A DNA stretch of 11,939 nt from FEN-1250 sp039918615 (GTDB taxonomy: Bacteria > Gemmatimonadota > Gemmatimonadetes > Gemmatimonadales > Gemmatimonadaceae): positions 1-11,939 of the forward strand of contig JBDSHG010000139.1 of assembly GCA_039918615.1 (NCBI GenBank). The letters run 5' to 3'. The notes under the pieces are model-generated. The model worked only from the letters and a program-made list of their open reading frames with translations. It did not search any database and had not been told where the DNA came from. Made by a program: the position numbers and the translations under genes. Positions 1-6,521 of this stretch are shown here, piece after piece (positions within the stretch are counted from its first letter, which is position 1; each line of letters begins with the position of its first letter).

Positions 1-1191
1 GTCGTTGAATGGATAGTTCGTGCGCTCGAGATGCGCGCCGCCTCCGGCAACGACGATCGCGGAATCCGCGGGCGACCAGTACTCGCCGATGTTGATCAGC
101 AGGAAGCGCGGCTTGATCGACTCGTGCACCTTCGCGATGAGCTCCGTCTCCGACGTCATGTATGCCGCCGGCGTCGCAAACTCGTCGGTTGGCTTCGATA
201 TACCGCTCATGCCGCCGCCGAACTCGTCGAGGAAGACCCCGTCCTCGTCCTGCGCAACGCGCCGCAAGCGGTCCATCTGGTATTCTCTCTGTCCGGCATC
301 GCCGGGGTTGATCGCGAAGCGCATGGAATCCCAGATCTTCACCTTCACGCGATGCGCGTCGTCGTGTCCGCCGCGATGGAGGAAGGCGTTCTCGATGTCG
401 AATTGCCGGTGCGATGCGTACCACCGCTGCATGTCCGTGAAGTAGCCGCTGGCGATGTTGTCGCTCGATCCCTTCTGTCCCGGCATCTGCACCGTGAACT
501 GCAGCGCGTAGGGGAAGTGGAGAATCGTCGGATCGACGGCCTTCCAGAGGTCGCGCGGACCGCTCATTACGCCATCAAGGCGCGCGCCGAGAAAGTCGAT
601 GGTGGCGCGCTGGTCCGAGGGTGAGGCGTAGCGCGAATAGAAGTCGGTGTAGAAGAGGCTGATGTGCGAGAAGTGCGGCGAGCGCGCCGCGCGCTTCCCG
701 CTCGCGCGCGCAGGTTGAAAGTGCGGCGCGGACGCGACGGCTTCGACCCGCTGAAGAGCGGGCGTGGGGGTGGCCCGTTGCGCGGTCGTCGATTGCGCGG
801 GCGCCGCCGTGGTTTGAGGAGCCGGCACCGCAGGAGTGCGCGAGGCGGCCACGCTGCCATCGCCCGCGCGGAAGACGCTCACCCGCGTGCTGGCGAACGC
901 GATTCCGATGCGCGCGCTGATGCCCGTGACGCCCGGTGCGCGTGCAGTGACGAAGCCCCTTCTGTCGACGCGCGCGATCGACTCGTTGTCGCTGGACCAG
1001 AGCACGGTGACCGGCGTCTCCTGCGACGACACCACCACCAGTGCCCGCAGCGTCGTCGTGTCGCCGACCGCGAGGTCCACCGATGCTCGCGACATCGACA
1101 GCTGCAGCATCTCCTGCGCATTGCCGCGGCGGCACGCGATGCATGCGATGAGTGCGAGCAGCGCCGCGGCGCGCCACCGCATCGCGCTCAT
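1..1191 (-). CDS. Secreted BIG2 domain / glycosidase-like protein (GHL15-like), C-terminus off window
   Basis: The frame is open from an ATG at 1191 to the left edge, giving 397 visible residues and no stop. The N-terminus (MSAMRWRAAALLALIACIAC) is a signal peptide with a lipobox-like LIAC ending at Cys17, so a lipoprotein is likely; signal-peptidase I cleavage after NAQ is the alternative. Residues about 28-113 read as a bacterial Ig-like BIG2 domain (VDLAVGDTTTLRA, then WSSDNESIARVD and GFVTA). A Pro/Thr/Ala-rich linker follows to about residue 170. From about 175 comes a TIM-barrel-like region with DGVFLDEFGGG (Asp317 to Glu323), the kind of Asp/Glu strand end seen in hypothetical glycosyl hydrolase family 15 (GHL15). 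That family name is my recognition, not a search result. The start lies 7 nt after the acyltransferase stop, so the two are probably co-transcribed. An exported carbohydrate-active role is inferred; the substrate is unknown. Confidence 0.72.
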   Translation of the reverse strand, partial: MSAMRWRAAALLALIACIACRRGNAQEMLQLSMSRASVDLAVGDTTTLRALVVVSSQETPVTVLWSSDNESIARVDRRGFVTARAPGVTGISARIGIAFASTRVSVFRAGDGSVAASRTPAVPAPQTTAAPAQSTTAQRATPTPALQRVEAVASAPHFQPARASGKRAARSPHFSHISLFYTDFYSRYASPSDQRATIDFLGARLDGVMSGPRDLWKAVDPTILHFPYALQFTVQMPGQKGSSDNIASGYFTDMQRWYASHRQFDIENAFLHRGGHDDAHRVKVKIWDSMRFAINPGDAGQREYQMDRLRRVAQDEDGVFLDEFGGGMSGISKPTDEFATPAAYMTSETELIAKVHESIKPRFLLINIGEYWSPADSAIVVAGGGAHLERTNYPFND

Positions 1192-1198
1192 TCGGAGC

Positions 1199-2041
1199 TC
1201 ACGGCGCGTTCTGCCGTTCGCGGGCCGTCGGGAGGCAATCGTTCTGCGTCGGTGCGGTCGGCTTTACGCGCACGCTCTTCGCAGGAATGCCCACGTACAC
1301 ATGGTGCGGGCGCACGTCGCGCGTCGCGACGGCCATCGCGCCGACCATCGCATCACAGCCGACGTGCACGCCCGCGAGGATCGTCGCGTGATACGTTACG
1401 CGGACGCCGTCCTCCAGCTGCGTCTGCGCGGCGGTCACGTCGCGCTGATCGACGATGCTGTGCGTGTGCGAATAGATGTTCGCATAGTCCGAGATCGACA
1501 CCTTGTTCCCCAGAATGACCCCGCCGCGATCGTCGAGAAGAACGTTCCGGTGTACGACCACGTCGTCACCGACCTCCATGTTGTACCCGAAGGAGAACTC
1601 GACGTTCTGGAATGCCTTGAAGCGCTCTCCGCAGCGCTTGAAGATCAGCTGCGCGAGCATGCGGCGAAGGCGCACTCCCGCCTCTACGTTCTGCCCGCCC
1701 ATCACCGTGCGATCAAAGCTGTACCAGAGCCAGAGCAACGGCTTCACGCGCTGGAACTTCTCGTCGTCACACTCGGCGTAGTACTCGGGCTCGAGCGTCA
1801 CGTTGCGCGGATCGAGCGCCATGAGCGAGGCGCGCGTGGCGAGCGGAAGTGCGGCATCGTTCACCGCCGTCTCCCACGAATCCGCATAGGCGGGGAAGGT
1901 GAGCGCGCACAGCGTGCGCCGGCAGATCTCCGCGCGGTCCGCGTTCGGAGCGGACAGCTCGTGACGGAGCTGCTCGACCCAGGCATCGATCACCGGGAGC
2001 CCGGACTGCGTCGGAAGCTTGCGAAGCGGATAGATGGCCAT
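1199..2041 (-). CDS. Hexapeptide-repeat (left-handed beta-helix) acyltransferase
   Basis: This 280-residue protein probably transfers an acetyl or other acyl group from CoA to a sugar-like acceptor in the cytoplasm. Residues about 145-258 show imperfect hexapeptide repeats of a left-handed beta-helix (MEVGDDVVVHRNVLLD, GVILGNKVSISD, ATILAGVHVGCDAMVGA). SHTHS at 191-195 sits where maltose/galactoside-acetyltransferase relatives keep their catalytic histidine, and the fold closes with GIPAK at 251-255. About 140 N-terminal residues precede the helix; they are rich in Trp, Tyr and Arg and match nothing I recognise, and are much longer than the short cap of maltose acetyltransferase. The ATG at 2041 has no clear Shine-Dalgarno. 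It lies 67 nt downstream of engB and 7 nt upstream of the glycosidase-like gene, so a lon-engB-acyltransferase operon is likely. The acceptor cannot be told from sequence; an envelope or exopolysaccharide sugar is my guess. Confidence 0.85.
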   Translation of the reverse strand: MAIYPLRKLPTQSGLPVIDAWVEQLRHELSAPNADRAEICRRTLCALTFPAYADSWETAVNDAALPLATRASLMALDPRNVTLEPEYYAECDDEKFQRVKPLLWLWYSFDRTVMGGQNVEAGVRLRRMLAQLIFKRCGERFKAFQNVEFSFGYNMEVGDDVVVHRNVLLDDRGGVILGNKVSISDYANIYSHTHSIVDQRDVTAAQTQLEDGVRVTYHATILAGVHVGCDAMVGAMAVATRDVRPHHVYVGIPAKSVRVKPTAPTQNDCLPTARERQNAP

Positions 2042-2108
2042 GGACGGCTGAGGAGTTGATGGTGGCCCGAACGACGGTCACTCCAAAGCTACCAGCGAAA
2101 ACGCCCGC

Positions 2109-2795
2109 TTACACCTCGGCGCCGGCCGCCTCTTCGGGAGCATCGCCGGGTGCCGGACCCACGAGAGTCGCCGCTCGCCACGATGGCTCGCCAACCAGCT
2201 CCACCACCGCCTCGGCCAGCTCGTCGCGCCCTACCTTGGCGACGGTGCTGAACGGTATCACCTGCGCTTCCTCGAGCCCCAGCGCGCTCGTCAGCGAGAT
2301 GATCCGCTGCTTGAGCTCCGTGGTGCGCAGCTTGTCGATCTTCGTCAGCACCACCACCGTTGGCGCGCCGATCTCCGCGAGGAACTCCAGCATCAGCAGA
2401 TCATCGGGCGTGGGCGGATGACGCGAGTCGATGAGCTGTACCACGCCGCGCAACGGCGCGCTGATGCGCAGATAGCCCTCGATCAGCGGACGCCATTGCT
2501 CGCGCGTCGTCTTCGCGACGCGAGCGAAACCATACCCCGGAAGATCCGCGAGCACGAACTGATGGTTCACGCGAAAGAAGTTGATCTCGCGCGTTTTTCC
2601 CGGCGTCTTGCTGACGCGCGCAAGCGCCTTGCGACGCACGAGCGCGTTGAGCAGCGACGACTTCCCGACGTTCGATCGACCGCTGAACGCAACCTCGGGA
2701 AGGGTGAGATCGGGCGGGCGCCATCCGGTGGGCGAGGCCATCCCACCGAGGAACTCGATGTCGCGGATGACCAATGGGTCGAGGGCCTTCGCCAC
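2109..2795 (-). CDS. engB: Ribosome-assembly GTPase EngB (YsxC/YihA)
   Basis: EngB is an essential cytoplasmic GTPase of the TrmE-Era-EngA-EngB group that helps late assembly of the 50S subunit. With a GTG start at 2795 it has 228 residues. G1 is GRSNVGKS at 39-46, G2 includes PGKTREINFF at 65-74, G3 is DLPGYG at 84-89, G4 is TKID at 151-154 and G5 is FSTVAKVG at 182-189. The last 15 or so residues are an acidic Ala/Pro tail outside the family core. The frame stays open far upstream across lon, so the start is a choice. GTG at 2795 puts about 38 residues before G1, as in known EngB proteins. A TTG at 2804 overlapping the lon stop (TTGA) is the alternative and would add three residues. The start is 5 nt from the lon stop, so coupling with lon is very likely; lon-engB adjacency is also seen in Bacillus (lonA-ysxC). 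Confidence 0.95.
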   Translation of the reverse strand: MAKALDPLVIRDIEFLGGMASPTGWRPPDLTLPEVAFSGRSNVGKSSLLNALVRRKALARVSKTPGKTREINFFRVNHQFVLADLPGYGFARVAKTTREQWRPLIEGYLRISAPLRGVVQLIDSRHPPTPDDLLMLEFLAEIGAPTVVVLTKIDKLRTTELKQRIISLTSALGLEEAQVIPFSTVAKVGRDELAEAVVELVGEPSWRAATLVGPAPGDAPEEAAGAEV

Positions 2796-2800
2796 TTCGC

Positions 2801-5194
2801 TCAATGCGTGACCATCGCCGCGATCTCCACCTGCGCCGCCGCGCTCTTGGGACGAAGCGCGTGCGCGAGCACCTGGTCCATCGTCGACACCGGGTGGAAG
2901 AGCAGCCCCTCGCGGATGTCCTCCGGGATCTCCTCGATCTCGCGCGCGTTCCCCTCGGGGATGATGATGTGCGTGATCCCCGCGCGCCTCGCCGCGACGA
3001 GCTTCTCCTTCAGCCCGCCGATGGGCAGCACGCGACCCCGCAGCGTGATCTCCCCTGTCATCGCGGTGTCCCCGCGCACCGGCGCACCGGTGAGCGCGCT
3101 GACGACTGCCGTCGCGATCGCGATCCCCGCACTCGGCCCGTCCTTCGGCGTCGCTCCTGCCGGCAGATGTACGTGGATGTCGCGCGTCTTCGGGAATTCC
3201 GGATCGATGCCGAGGATGCTCGCGCGCGAGCGCGCGTACGTCATCGCGGCGTTCGCCGATTCCTTGAGCACGTCGCCGAGCGTGCCGGTGAGCTGCAGCC
3301 GTCCGCGTCCGCGCACGACCGCGACCTCGATCTCGAGGAGGTCGCCGCCCACCGAGGTGTAGGCGAGCCCCGTCGCGACGCCGACCTTGTCGTCCAGCGT
3401 CTGCTCCTCCGCCTCGAACGGCGGAACGCCGAGCAGCTCCTTGAGATCCGCAACGCCCACGTGCTGCGCTTCGGGGATCACCTGCTTCGCGGCCGCCGCG
3501 CGCCGCGCAAGCTTCCGCGCGATGCGCGCGATCCGCCGTTCGAGATCGCGCACGCCGGCCTCGCGCGTATACAGCCGCGTCACCGCGGGAATCACGCCCG
3601 CATCGATCGACACCAGCTTCGGGTCGAGCCCGTGCGCCGCGAGTTGGCGCGGCACGAGGAATTGCCGCGCGATCGCGTGCTTCTCGTGGTCGACGTAGCC
3701 GGGGAGACGAATGATCTCCATCCGGTCGCGCAGCGGCTCGGGAATGTTCGCCAGCGAGTTCGCCGTCGTGACGAAGAGCACCTGCGAGAGATCGTAATCG
3801 ACCTCGAGATAGTGATCGTTGAATGCCGTGTTTTGCTCCGGGTCGAGCACCTCGAGCAGCGCGCTCGACGGATCGCCGCGCCAGTCCTGCCCCATCTTGT
3901 CGACTTCGTCCAGCAGGATCACCGGATTCACGACGCCGGCGCGTCGCATCGCCTGAATCACACGCCCAGGCAGCGAGCCGATGTAGGTTCGGCGATGACC
4001 GCGAATCTCCGCCTCGTCGCGCACGCCGCCGAGCGACATGCGCACGAAGGTGCGGCCGAGCGCGCGCGCGATGGAACGGCCGAGCGAGGTCTTGCCGACG
4101 CCGGGGGCGCCGACGAGGCAAAGGATCGGCCCCTCGAGCTTTCCGACGAGCGCGAGCACCGCGATGTAATCGAGGATGCGGTCCTTCACATCGGTGAGTC
4201 CGAAGTGATCCTCGTCGAGCACGGCCTGCGCGCGTGCGACGTCGACGACGTCGTCGCTGCGTTCGGTCCACGGCAGCGCGACGATCCAGTCGAGATAGTT
4301 GCGCGCGACAGTCGATTCCGGCGAGAGCGGCGCGGTGCGGCGCAGCTTCCGCATTTCGCGATCGGCGCGCTCGCGCACTGCCGGCGGCAGCTCCTTCTTT
4401 TCGAGCGCGGTCGCGAGCTCCTCGAAGCCGTCGCCCTCATCCTGCCCGAGCTCCCGGTGGATCGCCTTGAGCTGCTCCTGCAGATAGAACTCGCGCTGGT
4501 TCTGGAAGAGCGAGCCACGTACTTCTCCCTCGATCTTGCGCTCCAGGCGCAGGATCTCGATCTCGGAGGTGAGCGTATCCATGAGCTGCGCGAAGAGCGA
4601 GCTGATGCTCGCGGACTGCAAATACTCCTGCCGCTGGTCGAGGCGCACGAGCATGTGCGCGGCGATCGCGAACGCCTGCTTCTCCCGCGCCTCGGTTCCC
4701 TGCACGAGCGCGACCACTTCCGCCGGCAGCCTTCGATGCAGCGCGACGTATTCCTCGAAGAGCGTGACGACGCGTCGCGCCATCGCCCGATCGTCGGCGT
4801 CGCCGGACGGCTCGTCGAAGAGGAAGGGAGTGATGACCGCGCGCAGCACCTTCTCGGTTGGTGCGTAGCGGGTCACCTTCGCGCGCGCGACACCTTCGAT
4901 GAGCACCTTCGTCGTGCCATTGGCGAGACGGGCGATCTGCAGCACGCGTCCCGCGACGCCCACGCGGAAGAGATCGCCGGCGGTGGGGTCCTGCGTGTCC
5001 GCGGTGCGCTGCGCGACCAGGAAAATCCACCGGTCTCCGGCAAGCGCCTCCTCCACGGCCGCCAGCGATGCCGCGCGCCCGACGAGGAGCGGCATCACCA
5101 TGTACGGGAAGATCACGACGTCGCGAAGCGGGAGCACCGGCAGGCGCTCATCGAGCTCGAAGTTCTCTTCGTCGCGGGTCAGGGTGATCGGCAC
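2801..5194 (-). CDS. lon: ATP-dependent protease Lon (LonA type)
   Basis: Lon is a cytoplasmic AAA+ serine protease that degrades misfolded and regulatory proteins. From GTG 5194 it has 797 residues, close to the 770-810 usual for LonA. The N-terminal substrate-binding domain starts at LPVLPLRDVVIFP (18-30) and spans to about 210, then a coiled-coil linker holds FYLQEQLKAI. Walker A is GAPGVGKTS (362-370), Walker B is VILLDEVD (425-432) and sensor 1 is TTAN (476-479). The protease domain carries PKDGPSAG with the nucleophile Ser688 and the partner Lys731 in GGLKEKL; the 43-residue spacing equals Ser679/Lys722 of E. coli Lon. The start is uncertain: TTG at 5221 has AGGGGG upstream at good spacing and adds nine residues, and the frame opens as far as an ATG at 5251. 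The gene heads the lon-engB-acyltransferase run and diverges from the copper protein gene. Confidence 0.97.
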   Translation of the reverse strand: MPITLTRDEENFELDERLPVLPLRDVVIFPYMVMPLLVGRAASLAAVEEALAGDRWIFLVAQRTADTQDPTAGDLFRVGVAGRVLQIARLANGTTKVLIEGVARAKVTRYAPTEKVLRAVITPFLFDEPSGDADDRAMARRVVTLFEEYVALHRRLPAEVVALVQGTEAREKQAFAIAAHMLVRLDQRQEYLQSASISSLFAQLMDTLTSEIEILRLERKIEGEVRGSLFQNQREFYLQEQLKAIHRELGQDEGDGFEELATALEKKELPPAVRERADREMRKLRRTAPLSPESTVARNYLDWIVALPWTERSDDVVDVARAQAVLDEDHFGLTDVKDRILDYIAVLALVGKLEGPILCLVGAPGVGKTSLGRSIARALGRTFVRMSLGGVRDEAEIRGHRRTYIGSLPGRVIQAMRRAGVVNPVILLDEVDKMGQDWRGDPSSALLEVLDPEQNTAFNDHYLEVDYDLSQVLFVTTANSLANIPEPLRDRMEIIRLPGYVDHEKHAIARQFLVPRQLAAHGLDPKLVSIDAGVIPAVTRLYTREAGVRDLERRIARIARKLARRAAAAKQVIPEAQHVGVADLKELLGVPPFEAEEQTLDDKVGVATGLAYTSVGGDLLEIEVAVVRGRGRLQLTGTLGDVLKESANAAMTYARSRASILGIDPEFPKTRDIHVHLPAGATPKDGPSAGIAIATAVVSALTGAPVRGDTAMTGEITLRGRVLPIGGLKEKLVAARRAGITHIIIPEGNAREIEEIPEDIREGLLFHPVSTMDQVLAHALRPKSAAAQVEIAAMVTH

Positions 5195-5200
5195 CCTCGC

Positions 5201-5206
5201 AATATA
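5201..5206 (-). promoter_or_regulatory. lon: Candidate -10 element for lon
   Basis: On the minus strand this reads TATATT, five of six matches to the sigma-70 -10 consensus, in an otherwise G+C-rich region. It ends only 6 nt before the GTG at 5194, which would make the lon mRNA leaderless or nearly so. No good -35 is seen 16-18 nt upstream (GGCGTG there), so this is weak. Confidence 0.22.
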
Positions 5207-5290
5207 GCCCGTAGAAGGCAATGCACGCCCCCTGCACACGGATGGATACATTTTCGCGCGCTCGCATGCATGTTTCCGAATGCGTCATGG

Positions 5291-5331
5291 ACGAGGGTCG
5301 GCCGGCCTTCACGACATGGTCGTGTCCTCGT
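5291..5331. promoter_or_regulatory. Nested dyad symmetry in the lon / copper-protein divergent region
   Basis: The inner arms CACGAC (5310-5315) and GTCGTG (5319-5324) flank ATG, forming a 15-nt palindrome. The outer arms ACGAGG (5291-5296) and CCTCGT (5326-5331) enclose it. GGCCGGCC (5300-5307) sits between the left arms. The element ends 19 nt before the ATG of the plus-strand gene, so it could be an operator or an mRNA hairpin in that gene's leader. No known regulator motif is recognised, and no CIRCE element is present. Confidence 0.35.
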
Positions 5332-5334
5332 TCC

Positions 5335-5340
5335 AGAAGG
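5335..5340 (+). promoter_or_regulatory. Ribosome binding site supporting the ATG at 5351
   Basis: AGAAGG lies 10 nt before the ATG at 5351. The reading frame is open for more than 2 kb upstream on the plus strand, so this site, together with the signal peptide that starts exactly here, decides the start. Confidence 0.55.
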
Positions 5341-5350
5341 TGTTAAAAGC

Positions 5351-6442
5351 ATGCACCGACTCGTTGCAATGTTCATGGTTCTCGCAGCATCGGGCGCAGC
5401 AGCCCAGTCGCATTCGCGGCCCTGTCCGGCCGGTGCCGCGCTCACCGCGAGCGTGCCGCACGCCGCCGATGCGATGCCCGGAATGTCGATGGCGACGTCT
5501 GCCTCGGCGGTTCAGGTCGACAGTGTGCGTCACGAGATCCGCATCGTCGCCGGTCCCTTCCGCATCGCGCCCATGGCGCACGAATCGGACGAGATGATGA
5601 TGATGGACACGCCGGTGCTGCGTATCGCGTGGCCGGTGAGCGGATGGGTGCGCGGCTATAATGTGCAGCTCTGCGACGGCGATGCCGCTGGCGGCAAGGC
5701 GCTCGCGCAGGGGATGGTACACCACGTCGGCCTCGCGAACTACAGCCGCCGCGAGCTGCTCTACCCGATGGTCGAGCGCCTCATGGCGGTGGGGAAGGAG
5801 ACGCCTCGCGTCTCGCTCCCCGGCAACGTCGGCGTACCGCTCGCGAGCGGCGATACGCTCGGGCTCTACTCCGCCTTTCACGATGTGAATGGCCAGATCG
5901 TCGAGCGCGCGTACGTCATCGTCACCCTTCCGTGGATCCCCGCGGGGCACGCGAATCCGATCGTCGTCATGCCGTTCTTCGCCGACGTGAACTCTGTGAT
6001 CGGCGGCACCTCCGCGTGGGATGTTCGCCCGGGCCGTTCCGAGAAGAGCGCCGAGTTCACGATGCCATTGGGTGGCGCGCTCCTCGCGCTGGGCGGGCAC
6101 GTGCACGACTACGCGCGCTCCGTGCGGCTCGAAGACGCAGAGAATGGGAAGGTGCTCGTGAAGCTCGACACGAAGCTGACGGAAGACGGCCATCTCATCG
6201 CGCTTGGCAAGCGCGTCTTCGGCTTCCACGAGGAAGGGCTGGCGCTCGTCGCGCATCACCGGTATCGCGTCGTGGCCGTCTACTACAATCCCACTGGCCA
6301 CACGCTGAAGCAGGGTGGAATGGCGTCGATGGCGGGGGCGTTCATGCCGGACGATGTCGGCGAGTGGCCGAAGCTGGATCCGACGAGCCTCGATGTGCAG
6401 CGCGACATCGCGAGCGTCGGGGCGCACGACATGGTGCAGTAG
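5351..6442 (+). CDS. Exported protein resembling copper type II monooxygenases (PHM/DBM-like)
   Basis: This 363-residue protein starts with a signal peptide (MHRLVAMFMVLAASGAAAQS), so it acts outside the cytoplasm. A Met-rich stretch (AMPGMSM, 41-47) follows, then DEMMMMD (80-86). I see the six copper ligands of peptidylglycine alpha-hydroxylating monooxygenase in order: His124-His125 (MVHHVGL), His177 (SAFHDV), His250-x-His252 (GGHVHDY) and Met324 (QGGMASM). Rat PHM has His107/108, His172, His242/244 and Met314, so the spacings are close (52, 73 and 72 against 64, 70 and 70). The two halves would be the two eight-stranded jelly rolls of that family. Only Cys25 and Cys108 are present, so the PHM disulfides are missing. 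The family hydroxylates substrates with O2 and a reductant such as ascorbate; activity and substrate here are unknown. It is the only plus-strand gene, inserted between clpX and lon. A non-enzymatic jelly-roll copper binder is the alternative. Confidence 0.8.
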   Translation: MHRLVAMFMVLAASGAAAQSHSRPCPAGAALTASVPHAADAMPGMSMATSASAVQVDSVRHEIRIVAGPFRIAPMAHESDEMMMMDTPVLRIAWPVSGWVRGYNVQLCDGDAAGGKALAQGMVHHVGLANYSRRELLYPMVERLMAVGKETPRVSLPGNVGVPLASGDTLGLYSAFHDVNGQIVERAYVIVTLPWIPAGHANPIVVMPFFADVNSVIGGTSAWDVRPGRSEKSAEFTMPLGGALLALGGHVHDYARSVRLEDAENGKVLVKLDTKLTEDGHLIALGKRVFGFHEEGLALVAHHRYRVVAVYYNPTGHTLKQGGMASMAGAFMPDDVGEWPKLDPTSLDVQRDIASVGAHDMVQ

Positions 6443-6465
6443 AGCCGGTTCGCGGCACCGGATGT

Positions 6466-6498
6466 AAAACGGGGACGCCGATTCGGCGTCCCCGTTTT
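6466..6498. terminator. Bidirectional intrinsic terminator between copper-protein gene and clpX
   Basis: A perfect 15-bp stem (6466-6480 pairing with 6484-6498) closes a 3-nt ATT loop. The stem is G+C-rich (CGGGGACGCCG) and flanked by AAAA on the left and TTTT on the right, so RNA from either strand ends in a U run. It sits 24 nt after the plus-strand stop and 24 nt after the clpX stop, ideal for two convergent genes. Confidence 0.92.
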
Positions 6499-6521
6499 CT
6501 CTTGAATTCAAGATACTTGAA

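Noticed and set aside
836..2059. Plus-strand 407-codon frame opposite the acyltransferase
   Set aside because: The low-complexity Arg/His/Val translation mirrors the minus-strand gene, which has clear beta-helix repeats.
2796..4271. N-terminal extension of the EngB frame by nearly 500 codons
   Set aside because: It overlaps lon completely in another frame and translates to Arg-rich low-complexity sequence; EngB proteins have only short leaders before G1.
2774..5350. Plus-strand reading frame open for more than 2.5 kb opposite lon, in frame with the exported copper-like protein
   Set aside because: It is a composition shadow of the lon codons: Arg/His/Asp-rich with no domain, and the signal peptide plus ribosome site at 5351 mark the real start.
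5195..5350. Possible CIRCE (HrcA) or other known heat-shock operator in front of lon
   Set aside because: No TTAGCACTC-N9-GAGTGCTAA or near match is present on either strand of this gap.
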